Positions 33,080-46,700 of a stretch of 64,000 nt of DNA are shown piece after piece. The stretch's first letter is position 1. Each line of letters starts with the position of its first letter. The position numbers were made by a program, and so were the translations under genes. Location of the stretch: NCBI GenBank assembly GCA_900088475.1, contig FLMG01000265.1, positions 37,649-101,648 on the forward strand, given 5' to 3'. The notes under the pieces were generated by a model. That model saw only the letters and a list, made by a program, of their open reading frames with translations. It made no database searches and was not told the origin of the DNA. The DNA comes from Hyphochytrium catenoides. Its lineage: Eukaryota; Sar; Hyphochytriomycetes; Hyphochytriales; Hyphochytriaceae.

Positions 33080-33892
33080 ATGCAAAGGTACTTACAGCAG
33101 GTAAGAGCCGATAGAGCTTACACTTGTTCCAAAGAACTAGTATGACCCTCTGCGGCAGAGCACGGTGAGACGGATGATGCTGGAGGACAAAGAAGTCGGG
33201 AAGCTTCACAAAGATGTGCCGCGCTTGCTGAGTACGTAAGAATCCCTCACCCCTACTTGCTAGTGAACTCCAAGCGCTAACGGACAGGATACTCTTTCTT
33301 CCTATTCTTGTGTCCAACCTCATGCACAGCGAGGGGTTTGGAGCTTTTCCTAATTGAGCTACTGGCCAGTGCACTAAACCAAGCCCGAAGAAGCGGTGCC
33401 GACGTCCTTGATGGTGCCACTATGTGTGTTTGGCTCAAGCACCTTCTGTTTTGCATTTTACTACCGTGGACTCTGGTGCTGACGCGGTCCGTCCAGCAAA
33501 TCTGTGATAGATAGCGAATCGGAGTATGCATTCTTACGGGAGGCTTTGGCTCAATTCCCCACTGAGCAACTCAAGGCATCTCGTACTGGCAAGAGAAGCA
33601 AAGCAAAATCCGCATGTGACTCTTCAAAAAAGGGGAAGGAACACAAGCACTTAAAGCAGAAGAGTAGAGTGTCAGGGCTCAGGTGAGATGGAGTCAGACA
33701 ATCCTGTATGCCGCCATTTCATTCACAGAAGTTACATGCTACGCTGCACATAGAGAGGTTGTGACATTGGCGGACGATCTTCTTCAAGAAGAAGCAGCGC
33801 GGCCAATGACAGAAACGTTAGGACGAGGATCACTTCACAAAACTCTGACAGAGGACGATAACTATGACTCTTTGTATTCTGAGGATGGCTAA
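33080..33892 (+). CDS. DRAP1: NC2alpha/DRAP1-like histone-fold transcription corepressor
   Basis: Five exons: 33080-33100 (only 7 codons), 33141-33235, 33334-33423, 33497-33682 and 33754-33892; 176 residues. The histone fold follows NC2alpha residue by residue: RRMMLEDKEVGKLHKDVPRL matches the K-I-M-x-x-D-E-x-V-G-K helix, GLELFLIELLASALNQARRS matches ALELFLESLL, and IKSVIDSESEYAFLREALAQ matches the LKQCIE...FLKDLV helix. A basic linker (KRSKAKSACDSSKKGKEHK) and an acidic tail (EDDNYDSLYSEDG) follow, as in DRAP1. NC2alpha/beta clamps TBP on DNA and blocks TFIIA and TFIIB. The first intron is only 40 nt; the start is therefore less certain than the fold. NC2beta is not in the window. Confidence 0.8.
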
Positions 33893-34265
33893 GCCTCGAG
33901 ATTGTAGTGGAATCATGACTAACTCCCCACTCAGTATAGCTCATGGACGTTGAAGGCCTACGCTACCAAGACAAACAACCAGGAGATGGCAGACTACGGC
34001 CTCCACGGGTTGCCTTATGTCGATAGTGGGACACCAAAGCTGACATCAACCTAGTGGCTGGTGGACTGAAGTGCAGCGGCACGGGACTCATACCTTAGAC
34101 ATCCGAATGCGTCTTTCATTGGACTTCAAGTCTTCATCGATAGCAGCATTGAAGTCTTCATCGATAACAGTACTACCGTATCCATAGTCCAAGAAGGGGC
34201 GGTTAGACTTAGGACGGCGTCATCGCAGCATAATATAAATACCGCTGGACGCCGGCCGGCTGCTC
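33893..34265. other. convergent intergenic region with short direct repeat
   Basis: 373 nt. Contains two copies of a 19-nt motif (AAGTCTTCATCGATAGCAG and AAGTCTTCATCGATAACAG) at about 34128 and 34151. No gene. Confidence 0.6.
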
Positions 34266-36929
34266 TTATACAAGCACAGGGTCAGTGGCTCGGCGCTTCC
34301 GAAGGCCCTCTCTTCCAGAGGTCTCACTCTCATGTCCTTTCCTCCTTGTCCCCCTTCGAACTTGAGGCTTAGGCTCATCAGCCGTCGTTTTATTAGCTAC
34401 TTGTTGTAAGGACCCATGCGCTTTCCCGTCTTCTTCCGGTAGTTCGTGCCCGTGCACTCCCTCCACATCTTGAGAAGAAGATGGAGGCTTGGTAACCGCC
34501 CTCTTTGCCTGTTTCCTTGATCTGCTTAGAGTTTCTCCGATTTCCCCCTCTGGCACGTCGGAAAGTGGGCGCTTGCGTGGTCTTCCTGGCCCCCTCTTGG
34601 GCTTCGCCTCTTTAGACTTCGTCTCTTTAGGCTTCGCTTGGGCGTTCTTCGGTGGCCTTCCTCGCTTCTTCTTGTGCTGCCCAGCCGGACCATGGTCACC
34701 AACAGACTGTGCACCTTTCTTGCTAGACGCTTCATCCCCCTTCTTTGACCCAGCCATCTTCCGAGCTCCCTTTCTCTTTATTGACCTCCCAGATGCCACA
34801 ATTCCCTTGGTAGTAGCAGCTGTAGAGATCGATTTCTTCTTGTATTTCGTACCGACTTCATACTTTCGAGGTCGCCCGAGCTTCTTCTTTACAGTGACAA
34901 TTTTGACATTTTCGTTAGCTATCCGTGGCCTGCCCAGCACAGTGTGGACCTCCAAGAGTTCATTCAGAGGAATGTGCTGGACCCGGATCAGCCCTGAGAC
35001 CCCGGATGAGATGACGGTGTCTTTTGCAGTCCAGATGGTCCTGCAAAGGGTCGGATTCTTGTTTGGCTCTAATGGGGACAAAAAGACGTTCTCTCGGTTC
35101 AGAATAGGCTTGTTCCCTACTTGCAGAGGCCTAATGTTCATAGAGAGCTTTAGGTCCACGCCACTAGCCCTTCCGATGGCTGGGACCAGATCGAAGCCTA
35201 GCACTGAGGCATCGAGTTCCGCTCCATTATCCGCTAGAGGCAGAAGACGCAATCTGCCGTCAGCTCCGCAGGATGAGATCACAGGCACCGAAACGACAGA
35301 AGGGTCTGAGACAATGGCTAAATCCCACACTGGCAGTGTGAGGACACTGTGCTCGTACAACCTGCTCGGCACAGACGTAATCAAGTCAAGAAAGACCACT
35401 GCATTCGCGAAACCCGTGAGAAATAAACCTTCGGCATGCGGAGCCCACGCTACCTCAATCACCCCATCGCCAAGTATATCGTGTAGCTTATATTCTGCCA
35501 GAGGAGAGCGCGTATTGTCCCTATGCCATATCCGAACGCACCCGTCATTATGCCCAGAAACGAAAAGTTTTGCATGGTAAGGGCACCATGCGACAACTTG
35601 GGTCACGGTAATCCAAGGTCGCGACCTGTTGCAGGCTGACGATGCTGCTACATACTGGCCTAAAGGGACAGAAGACACCTTTCCTACTTCAGATATTGTG
35701 GTCCAGAGCGTCACTGAACCATCAGTTCCGCCAAGAAGAAATTCGTTTGGGGAATCATAGCCCCAGCGGATGCAGTTGAACTTCGTGGAAGGTAGGGAGA
35801 CAGTCTGGTAAGGTGGAAGCGCAGCAACAGTAACCTCTGCCCTGCTGATGGACTCTTTCTCCCAATGCTTCTCCAAAAGGCTAACCGGAACGTCGAACAA
35901 GGCGACCGAGCCATTCAAATAGACAACCCCAAGAAGCCCCACGCTGTGAGCCCCACACACGAGATCGTTGGCCCACCGAATATCTAAAACATCTCCTAAC
36001 GTCCCAATTGCACCTACCATCTGAGAGCCACCCTTCCCTTGGTCACACTGATCCATGGAGGTCACTCTCCAGAACTGGATGAGGTTGGGGTCTTCTGAGT
36101 ACTCTGTATCATATCTTCGCTCCCATGGAGCCGTAACGTCAACCGAAGGGCCTTGGTCTGAGTCTTTAGGGACGAAAGTCCCTACTGCGAGAAGCGTAGA
36201 GCCATCTATTTGACGAGGACATGCATCCATCGCCCAGACAGGGCCACCTGCATTCATCACAACCCCAGATAGGCTCTTGTTATCTTTGTCGACGTCCTCG
36301 GTGTGGTACTGGCTCGCGAGCTCTATGCTTTGAAAGGGCAAAAGCTCAACATTCCTCACTGGTCGCTGTATGGGATACCTGTCATCTTCTCCACCTTGTA
36401 CCACCGCAAGATTGAAGTGTCGGGTCAGCTTTGTCTGGTCAGGCCACAGCGATGCACTTGAATCCCCGTTACAGTTGTTAAGCCACTCCGGCAGTTGCAT
36501 CGAGCTGAAGTTGTTTGAGGAAGCACAGGAAATCTTATCAATCCTCCGGGAGGCTAGCATGCCTGGTTGACGCTTCTGGAGCCCTGTTTTGAGCTCGTTC
36601 CTAAGGCGCTTCTTGACCTTCGAGTGAGTCCCAATAACTATTGAGCTATCTTTCTTTTTGGCCTCTTTGCGTGCCTCAATGAAGACCAAGATGCGAACGA
36701 TCAAGCCCGACAGCTGAAACCCCAGTTCTCGAAGGTCCTTGTCATTCATCTCAAGTAAGCGATTCAAAGTGACCTAGCGCACCACCGTTAGTCTCTGCAA
36801 GAGATTACCAATTAGGAAGGGGTTCGTCAGCTCTTTTACCTCTTTACTGACCAAGAAATCATACAAAAAGTGCATGTTCTCAGCCCGAAGAGCCTCGAGA
36901 AGAGGCCGATAGGTGGCGTTAACTGGCAT
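34266..36929 (-). CDS. WD40-repeat AT-hook protein (TFIIIC subunit-like)
   Basis: Exon 36929-36840 joins exon 36773-34266 in phase 0; 865 residues. The N-terminus, split by the intron, looks like a SAM-type helical bundle (LLEALRAENMHFLYDFLVSK, LLEMNDKDLRELGFQLSGLI). A beta-propeller of WD-like repeats fills about residues 160-600 (DVLDIRWANDLVCGAHSVGL, FNCIRWGYDSPNEFLLGGTD, VAWCPYHAKLFVSGHNDGCV, VAWAPHAEGLFLTGFANAVV). The C-terminal 200 residues are Lys/Arg-rich with three AT-hooks: KKLGRPRKYE near 661, KKRGRPPKNA near 735 and GPGRPRKRPL near 760. The SNF-like propeller and long basic tail recall plant WD40 proteins and the GTF3C2 (TFIIIC beta) family. Inferred role: DNA-binding scaffold in Pol III transcription or chromatin. 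Confidence 0.8.
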
Positions 36930-37701
36930 GCTCCTTGTGTCTTAGGTGCCTCCCGAATAGCCCCCACTATAAGCTGTGACAGCATCCATGGACGAGATGC
37001 AGAGCTGTCTCCATAGGTGACTTTTAAAACAAGTACTAGGATGTGCCAGCGAAATCAATTCCTCTAGCACTTCTTTCCTACACCAGGATTCTTCACGATC
37101 AGCTTTCCTCGCACATCTGATAAGCCACTAGTCAATGCCATGTGAACCCGGAAAGACGCATGCACTTCATAGCATTTCAGAGCTTCCGACGTATGCTGGT
37201 GCCAAGGCTAAGCAGTTCTGACGACTGTTGTCATCCTTTAATCTGCAAGCTTCACGTAGCAGCTACTGACAAGCCTGTGGAATCTGGCTCTGATCAACAG
37301 ATTTCTTGGGATGTGGTGGACTCTATCATTACGTTCAACGTCCTCGCCTCCAGATGCCAGAGTGCAAGCCGATGTCAGCCGCAGTCGGTGACGCCTATAC
37401 TGTAGGCAGAGCTGCAGGCACCTGGTCTTCTTTCAACAAATCTTTCAATCGTTATTTGCGGGGGAACCAAAGAACTTATTTTCCGCCTAGAGTCACAATA
37501 AAATGGGAAACTTCTCTGGGTCTAGCGTTTTCACAACGCCTACCCCAGGAACAAATAGTTACTTTCGTGTCTCAGTTTGGAGTTTCTTTATTTTCGTGGT
37601 TCTTGGTTTATATTATTTTGAAGTACTTCTCAATGGTAACCTACACCTTTCTCTGTGCTGCTTGGGATCTAAAAGGAACGGCGGCAGATGGAGCGGCTCA
37701 C
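36930..37701. other. intergenic, promoter of the WD40/AT-hook gene
   Basis: 772 nt between the start of the WD40/AT-hook gene and the stop of the giant gene, both on the minus strand. A T-rich patch lies near 37570-37640. Plus-strand ORFs here have no recognisable content. Confidence 0.45.
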
Positions 37702-40700
37702 TCAAAGGTCTTCCTCCTCATTCTCAATCTTCGTTTTGGTGTCATTGAAGGCCCTGGAGAAGGCGCGGTTGATGACCATACGATCTGGCGACTTGCCATG
37801 AGGATCTTTGACATCCGACTCTGCGTTGGTTAGGCTCTGAAGCTGCTTAGCCAACATCAAGGTGGCCTTCGGCCGGGAAGGAGATTGGGTTGGCAAAGGT
37901 GACGGTGAGCCTCTTGGCGGCGATGCGTCACTCGTTGCCCGCTTCGTCGGAGTAGTGGCCCCAGTAGGACTTGTAAGAGGCCGCACCATAACCTTGTTTG
38001 GGCTCAAGGTGGGCTTACTAAGGAATGTTATCCTGGCGGCGAATCTTGCGCCCAGGGTCTTGCATGTGTGCTCTAAAATAATCGGCAGGTCCGACGATAG
38101 AAGAAAGTCTTTGAATGCACCTTGTTCCACGCAACCGATATTCGCCTAGAAGGAGGAGATACGTGTCAGTGAGGATAGAAAAGGGAAAGCAAGGGGCTGT
38201 TGGAAACGAAAAAGTTCAAAACGAGTTGAAGAGAAAAGTAGCGAGGGAAGCTAGACTGAGATGAGGGCTTACCGGATCTAATCGGTTATAGACTGCCTCG
38301 GTGAAGGTCATCATGAACTCGGTCATGTGCCCAGACAGGAGTTGCTTCTCTTCAACTGTTGAGACCTGCGGCGAATTGAGAAGATTAGTATGTGACCGTG
38401 CATCCTTCCTGAGTAGTCATACAGTGACGTCGAGTACCTTAGCCTCGATGCTGTTGCCAATGAGGTCAGCTAGCGCCGACTGGATATGGCTATAATCCAG
38501 GTGAGAGGAGCCTCCGGCGTCCAATCTCTCCACACTGTTGAGCAGACACAAGATGATTTATGGTGGAGCATGGAGATGGGTATTAGACGGAGACGCAAGG
38601 ATTGGGAGCAAAGATGATCTCTTACAGTTCAGAAAGGTGTTCCTCAGAAATCAACAAGCTTAGGTCATCGCCTAATAGCAGTGATTGCAGAACCTCGAAT
38701 GGATTCTGGCGAGACTGTAAGCTGCTGCCTACGGCAACGGGAGGAAGTTCGCCGCCCAAAACTGGAGAAGGAGGCGCCTCTGAGGACCACATGGAGGACA
38801 TCAAGTGGGCTGGAGGGGCCTTTGGAGACAGGAGAGATGCTGACGGATCCATTCCCATGCTGGTCTGTACCCGCTTTGACGGTGAAGTAGGACCAGATGT
38901 CATCGGTCGACCTGCTTCCGAAGCATGAGATGACTTTAGCAATCCGCCCACCGTTGCGGGTTGGCGCTGAACGTACCTTTCTTTCCCCAGCCGCCTGGTC
39001 TTGCGGATTTGTTATAAGGAGAGGGCGCCTGTAAGGAGTGAGAAGGAACATGGCCAATTAGCTCGGAAGATATATATAGAGAGAAGATAGAAATAGGGCC
39101 TACCTTAACAGTGCCCAAGGGCTTTTTGGAGGCAGCGAGCTTGAGCTGCATTATGGCAAGTGATTCCTCCATCTGCGCCTGTTTTGCTTCGTATGACGTT
39201 TGCATTTGACTCAGTTTGGCTGCGGTCTCCTCTGCCATGAGGCGCCGCTGCTCATCCAGTCGCCGTTCCACCTGCATTGGCGTAAATATGCAGGTGTTTT
39301 ATAGTATAAGATGTTCTTATATTCTTACCTCGAGATGCATGCTCATCACCATTTGCTTCTCTAACTCCTGCTTCATCGCCAGTATTTTTCCTTCAGTACC
39401 AGCCGCGGAATGGCTCTCGGCCTTCAAATGTTTAGCTCGTTGTTCAGCTAACTTTCGCGCTTCCTCAGCTCTCGCCAGCTTGACGGCGTATGATTCTCTC
39501 AATTCGTGCAACTCGTTCTCTAAATTAGAAGCCCGGCTATCAGCTTGTTCTCTAGCTCTTTGAACTGCGTTGTCCAGCGCCTTCTGGTATTCCTTCTTCA
39601 ATTCTTCAATTAACGCCTCATGCTCTCGTCGCTGTGCAATCTTCTCCATGTCCTTCTGATCGAGCTAGAGATGGACCAATCAACAAATAAGGGCTTAGTA
39701 TAGAAGAATACAACGCAAAGGCAGACAGGTCAATAGACGGTGAAGCGATAAAGTTGGAAGAACGTTCAAAGGGAGTTAGAGACGATGGAGCCCCCGACAT
39801 GGACAGGTTACATTGGAGTAAGCGGGAATGACGATCCAGTTCTGCTTACCCTTGCTGCCATCTCCTCTATCCGCGCTCTGGAAGCATCCATTGTCTGCTT
39901 CAGCTTTTCGTCCCAATCCTTTCTCTCTTCATCGATTGCCAGCCTAAGCGTCTTCAGCTGTGCTTGAGTCATCGATAGCTCAGCTGTCGACTCAACGAGA
40001 GTCTGATTCTTTTGTAGTGCCAGATCCTTGATAGTACCGATAGACTGTGAGCGAAGGGCAGCCATCTCCTCCTGACCGTGCGCCAATAGCTTTTCTAGCT
40101 TGTAATTCTCATTCTGAAGCTGCAAGCAACGAAGAAGTTAGCCAGTAGACTCCACTGCTGATTCCTATAAGCAACTAGAGGGCTTGATCGCTTCCGTTCA
40201 TATCAGTGGGTAGAGATAATAGAAAAGAACTGTGAGGGACTCAAAACGATGAAGAGAACCTTACCGCAGCAATACCATCCTCCAGCTGCCGAACTCTTGC
40301 CACTTCCATTTGCAAGTCTTCTTCCCAGGCTTGCTTTGTGTTCATGAACTCTGTCTCTCTAGCCTCCCACTCCTGGGAAATGGCCTGTCAGACGTCTCGT
40401 TGGATTCCTAACGTCACCACCGTAAAAAGTCTACCTGCTTCCAGTGCTTATCAGTGTCGTCCTTCTCAAGCTTCATCCTCTCCAACGCTTGTTGATAACT
40501 TTCGTCCATCTCCTTCTGCTTCGACTCTAAGGTTATAATCTTGCTTCGCAACTAGGGATAAAGAATATCGTTAAGGACTGCTATACCAGCCTCATACCAG
40601 GAGAAAACGAACGCTCATGGTAAGAAGTTGACTATAGAAAGCGGCGGGGAAAGCGAGATACACTTTGGGCCCCCTAACGCTAAGTATAGGAAGTCTTCAA

Positions 40701-43700
40701 ACGTACTTCTGTCTCAAGGGTATTCTTTTCCTCTTGAGCAACCTGCAGCTTAGAACGGAAGTCTTGTTCAGAATCTGCCTTGAGTTCTCGCTCATGCACA
40801 AGTGTGAGATTTAGCTGTCCGTGCTGCTCTTGAAGGGCCGCCAATTGGCTATGGACGTCTTCTAGACGCTTTCTCTCCGCTTCTAACTGCTGGTGCAGAG
40901 CTTCTGCGCCGCCTCTAGCCTGTAGACGCCACATTACTATTCGTCCGCTGAACTGCAAGAGCAACTATTATTTGAGGCGCTTACCATGAGGCCATGCTCC
41001 TCAGCAGAGGAGAGCTTTCTCTTCAACTCAAGACTCACTGCTTGGTGCTCGTTCTGAGTAGCAGCCAGCTCTGCTGCCAGAGCTTCAACCTACATAACGA
41101 ATAATTTTTTGCTATTAATGGCTGTAAGGGTGGTGAGACTGCATAGAGAATAATAGTAGAGACCATCATTTAACGCTTAATGACGTAAGTTGTTTTAGGA
41201 TGAGGGGTTTACCTCTTTAACTTTGCGGGACAACTCCACCTCCGTCATTGCGAGCTGACCCTTCGTGCTGCTGAGAGTGAGGTGGTTGCTTGTGAGTAAC
41301 TCTTCTTTAAGCTGCAGCTGCTTTTCGAGCTCTGTCAGTGATGACTGCAAAGTTTGAAGCTCCTGCTGAAGCTTTGATTCTGCCGCAAGAAAAAACAAAG
41401 ATTCAGAGTGCTAGAAGCGATTGAGGGACAAGACTTCTCCTACCGCTATCTTGCAGTCTCTTTATGCCGTCATTGCTCCTTGACAGCTCCTCCGTGGACG
41501 CTTGTAGCATGCCACTCAGCACCGCCTGCTCCTCTTTGCCTTGTTCTATCCTCTTAATAAGCTATGAGAAAAGGGTTAAAAGTTGTATACTGTGACGGCG
41601 CCGTTTGCCCTTCCCTCCGCCGCATTATACTTGTATTCTTTGAGTGCATGGCGACTACTTACGCTTAATAACTCGTCTTGCGCCTTTTGCATCTCTCTCG
41701 CCATCTCCTCTTTCTCTTCGGTAAGCGCCTGGATGTTTGCCTGTAGGCCGTGAGTGCTCATCGCAAACTTCATCGCCTCCGATGCGAAAGTTTTCTCAAG
41801 TTCTCCTAACAGATGTGCCGTCGTCTCCGCTCTGGCAGACTCAAACAATACCCGCCCTGTAGCTTCCTCTAGCCTTTTTTCCAAAGACGCAGACAATTCC
41901 TGTGTCCACCGACGAAGCCTATTAGTTCTTCTTTACATCTTATAATGCTGGCGGCAAGGTAATTGAGCCTAGCGGCCAGGCGTACCTGTTGCTTTGCAAG
42001 CTTTGTCTCCAGATCAACTATGCTCTGTCCGGCCGCCTCGCCCTGTATCCGCAAGTTCTGGACAGCCTCTTCAGCTGTTGACTTTTGCTTGGCAAGCTCT
42101 GCCAGCGCGGCGTCGGAATCCTGCCGTAGTTTGTCGTAGTCAGCCTTTACGACAGAGAGCTCTTGGGAATGCCCTGCCGCCATAGACGATAGCTTTTCCT
42201 CAAGCATAGTGGTCACGGCCTCAAGCTATGGTATCCCGGACCGAAGGTGCCAACAGAAACAAGGACGACCGACGAGGAACCGGACAGAACAAGGGAGGGA
42301 AGGTAGTCAGCTATAACCTGTTAGATGGACTGGGGAGCGTTCCATCTTACCTCAGCTTTGCTCTTGTCTTGGTGGCCAGACAGAAGAGCCTCCAGCTCCG
42401 CAATCCGCTCTGCACTCTTTTGCTGCATGGCCTTCGATTCGTTCTCTAACACAGCGAACGCACCTTTGGCATCGCCTAGAGATGTCAAATTACGTTTAGA
42501 ACACATACCCGGACCAGAATGGTTAGAACCCCTGGAAAAGGAGGGCCCCTCCAACCTACCTTCAGCCTGCTCTAGCGCGGCATACACGTCAGCAATCCTA
42601 TGTGCATAGTCAGCCTCTAAAGTCGAGATTTTTTCCTTGGTCTCGGCGACTTGAGCTTCCTTGGACTCGATGGCAATCTGGAGTGCCACCTGCAACTCAT
42701 TGGCGCGGTCCAGCGCTCTCTGCTCACTGCTACGTAGTGCCTGGACCTCCTTTTGTGCCTCCTACGACCACGGCAAAAGGACTTGAGGTCTACACAGTAG
42801 GGATATATACAGCTCACATCTCATTTCTCACCTCAGCAACCTGTCGAGCAGTCTCTATCTCGGCCTGCATAGCACGAATGCTTCCCACTAACTCAGTTTC
42901 CTGCTTATGTTTGGCAGCGAGTAACTCCTCATATCTCTGGACATGACTTTGAACCTCTCCTTCGAGCACCGAGCAGGTTACTTGCAGGTCCTTAACCATC
43001 TGACTTGCAGCTTCCTCAGCTCTTGCTCTGGCTGACTCAACAGCATTAACGGCCTTCATAGCCTCAATCTAATGGGGATAGATGAATTCAATGAGTTTCC
43101 CGATCCCATCTAGGCAAAGTTCTAAGCCAAGAAAAGCCAAAAGGATATGACAAGCTTGTGTAAAATACCTGCTTTGACTCCATCTCTGCCTTAAGTTGCT
43201 GGCATCTATCTGCATACTCCTTGGCTTCCTTCTCAAGCTTACCCTTTAGTTCTGCCACCTCCACTGCGCTCTGTCTCTCTCTCTCCAATGCGCGATGATA
43301 CTCAGTCTCCAACTGGGACATCTTGGAGTCCACTAAGGAAAGTTTGAAGGCAGCTGCCTCCTGAGAGGCCTTGATGGCATATTCTGCAGAGCTAGATGCA
43401 GCCTTAGATGCACCCGTGGCTGTTTCCAATGCGGCCTTGGCAGCGGAAGCTTCAGCGCTATAGAAGCTAAGTTCTTTCTCTAAAGTTTGAATCCTGCTAA
43501 CGTTAATAGCATCTCGGATGGAGAACTCCGACTTCTCTGTAGCCAATCTCTGCATAGGTAGCAAGCAGAAGCGATCAGTGAGTCAATGTAGAACGTCAGC
43601 TCTTCTTACGGGTTGTCCTCTTTGTTTGTCAACTTCCTCCCATCAGACGATCAGTTTTAGCGTTCCATCCTGCCGGTTCTGGTTGCCATAGTCATCTAGC

Positions 43701-46700
43701 CTTACCTGCTCAACCTCAGCTATCTTTGTTACCCATGATTTATCAATATCGTCCTGAAGTTTGTGGAGCTTGTTTATACTGCTTTCCTTCTCCTCCTGCA
43801 AAAGCTTGGCTGTGATCTCCAACCGCTGAGAGTTGGTGCTCAGCTCAGCCATCAGGCGTTTCACCTCACTCTCCAGCTCCAGAGACTGCAGCTTCTGGCT
43901 GCTGATGACTGACCGTAATTCTTTTGCTTCTTGTTCGGAGCCAGTTAGGCGTGCGGTGACCTCAGCCAATTGCACTGACATCGACTTCATCTCTGCTGCA
44001 TGTGCAAGAGCGACCTCCTCTGCTCTGGTTGCCGCCTGGCTCTGCACCGACCCAATGAGCATGATCAGAGGACACACATTTTCCGTGGTAGACTGGCTAA
44101 GTGGGAAACTTTACCTTAAGGATTTGGACTTCAGCCTGCCACTGGCTGCGGTGAGCATCAAATTGCTTTTCCTGCGCCTCCATCTTGACTTTCAGCTCTG
44201 TTACTGTGGCAATGTGCTCGTGGCCCTCTTTATGCCACTGGTTCTCCCGTTTCTCAAACGCGTCAAGCTCGGTCTGCAATTCCGTCACTCTAGCAGCATA
44301 GAAATCCCTCTTGGCTAAGAAAAGTGAAAGAGGTAAGATTAATGAAGATCGACATCAAGGTGACAAAAGACAATCAATTTATCAGGTCTGGCTCACCTTT
44401 TGCTTGCTCAGCCTCGCACTGTAGGGCACCGATCTTTTCTGCCGACTCAGACATAGAATGCTCCAGTTTTTGCTGCAGTGACTGAAGCTTATCGTCAAAC
44501 TCTTTGCGGTACGCAATTTCTCGCTGCTGTGCAACAGCTAGCTCGCGTTCAGAATCGCGACGGCTCTCCTCAAGCTTCGTTGACTTCAGAGCCGCAGCCT
44601 CGGTGGTAGCCTAAATTTGAAACCGAGGTTCATTGCTAGAGTTAGGCGGCGAACTGCTCTGATAAGCGGGGAGTCGTCTGCAGTATCCATAGCTGGCCAA
44701 AGAGATCGGCCAGAAAGGCAATGACTAAAAGTATAATAAGCAAAAGAACTGTAGCGCCGCAGAAATAGCAACGAGAGGTAGTCGAGTTAGAGCTCATGCA
44801 GATTGAGAAAGCATTTGTAAAGTTGCACCAATTGTAGGCCGTAATGGTGACGCTCACCTTGAAAAAAAGTTCCATACTTGAGGAGGCGGAAGCAGACGCT
44901 CCTCTAGCGGCTTCGACAGCTGCCTGAGCTGCCGTTAGCTGCGTGGACAGTGCCAAATTCTGCTTCTCGAGGGCTAGAATTGTTTCTGTAGCGTGTTTCT
45001 CTTTTACGGCAAAATCAGCTTTGGCCATTGCCAGTTGGCTTTCAACCTGCGCAAGTTTGGCCATCTCCGTCTGCCGCAGAATGGCGTTGCTACTTTCAAC
45101 GTGATAGATCTTTCTATCAAATTCTTGGGCAGACCGTTGAGAAGCTTCATCAACTGCCTTCTGTACTCTGACCTCTGTCTCCTGCACCAACGCCTTATTC
45201 ACACCTCTCAAGTTCTCCACTTCGGCAGACAAGTCCTGAATCTTGCGCCGTAGGTCCTGCTCTAACGACTTTTGAGACTGCATTTGGAGTTCCAATTCAG
45301 CCACACGTCGATAGTCTAGCGCACGTTTTAGGGACGCTTCCTCTTCGTGTTGCTGCAACAGGCACAAGAGACACGGGGTCAGCTGGGGTAGTTGGACCGA
45401 CGAAATAGCGAGCCCCATGGCATCCAATAAGAGAAAAAGAAAGACATACATAACGCACCCCGCTACACCTAATTACCTTTATGTACTCTGTCGTTGAACG
45501 GGCTACACGCTCATTAATGAGCTTTTCTTGTTCAGCTAGCTTCTCTGTGAGGTCAAAAACAAGGGTCCTACTTGCCCGTTCTTCAACAGCTCGTCTGCCT
45601 TCTCGAACATGCATGCGCTGCAGCTCACTCTGTAGTGATGCGATTCTGCGGAGTGCGTCATCTAAAGTTTCAATGTACACTCCTTCTGTTTCAGTGCCTA
45701 TCTCTGCCACCTCTGGCCGTGAATCATGTGCCGCGTCAAAGTCTGGTAGTGCAAAGGCACTGTCGCCATTGATCGGAAGCGGGGTTGGAGGCAACGCTCC
45801 ATCACCGCCCGAAAGCAAGTCCTGATGTCCCTCCTCCCCTGGATTGACGGGTGCTGCTTGAGAAACTTTGAGCTGCGGGACAGAAGCTGGTCGTGGTGTC
45901 CTAGGTACTGCTGTAGTGACCGGCTCGTCCTCCATTTCCTGGTACTCGCTGTTTAGAGTGATGGTACGAGCGTGAAGTAGCTCCGGTGACAACGGATCCA
46001 TTGCTTGTGCGGTCCTCGTAACTGCTGGTGTAGACTGGGATTGAAGTCGAACTTCACCGTCACAAAGAGAAGTAACCGCTTCAGCAAGCGTAGAAGGGCT
46101 CTCAATAGTGGGAATGACGGTGACTCCGGTCGTTGCCGTGGCTCCAATCTCCATCGAACTGGAGATATGCGGCTGAGAGGCTTCAACAGAGGCCTCCAAG
46201 GATGTCGAAGCCTCTAAGAATGTTTGATTCTCAGGACATTTTTCCGCTTCATCCCTCAGGGGGCTCTGGGCGCTTTGTGGACCAGAATTGTCCAGCTGAT
46301 CAGCCAGAATGTTGCTCAATTGGACCGTGTAGATAGTGTTGCCTGACGGGGGATCAACTACTGGTGATGTGCCTGCAGATTCAGCGGACTGAGCCTCGGA
46401 CAATACAGGCTGGGAAACAGGCTTAGATGGTACTAGAGAAGGACCAACTAGATCTGAGGCAGGAGTTGAAGTTACAATCCCATGCTCGGCTGGTGTGCCC
46501 TCGGTTGGATGTTGCTCTAGGATAGACTGAGATGCCTTGCCAACAGGCGCAGTTAGTTCCGGGACGAATGAGATCGTGTCAGTTGGTTCCAAAATGGGAG
46601 TAGGCTCCTCCAACTGAGCGGACCCTGCATCAGGCATTGGTTGGGTAGTATCGCTGGGCTCATGGCTCTGTTTAAGAGCTACCAAAGCGGCGGCCGGCTC

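Noticed and set aside
34489-35580. 363-codon plus-strand ORF
   Set aside because: It is antisense to the WD40/AT-hook gene, whose frame has clear domains; the ORF has a shadow composition (Ser/Phe/Pro).
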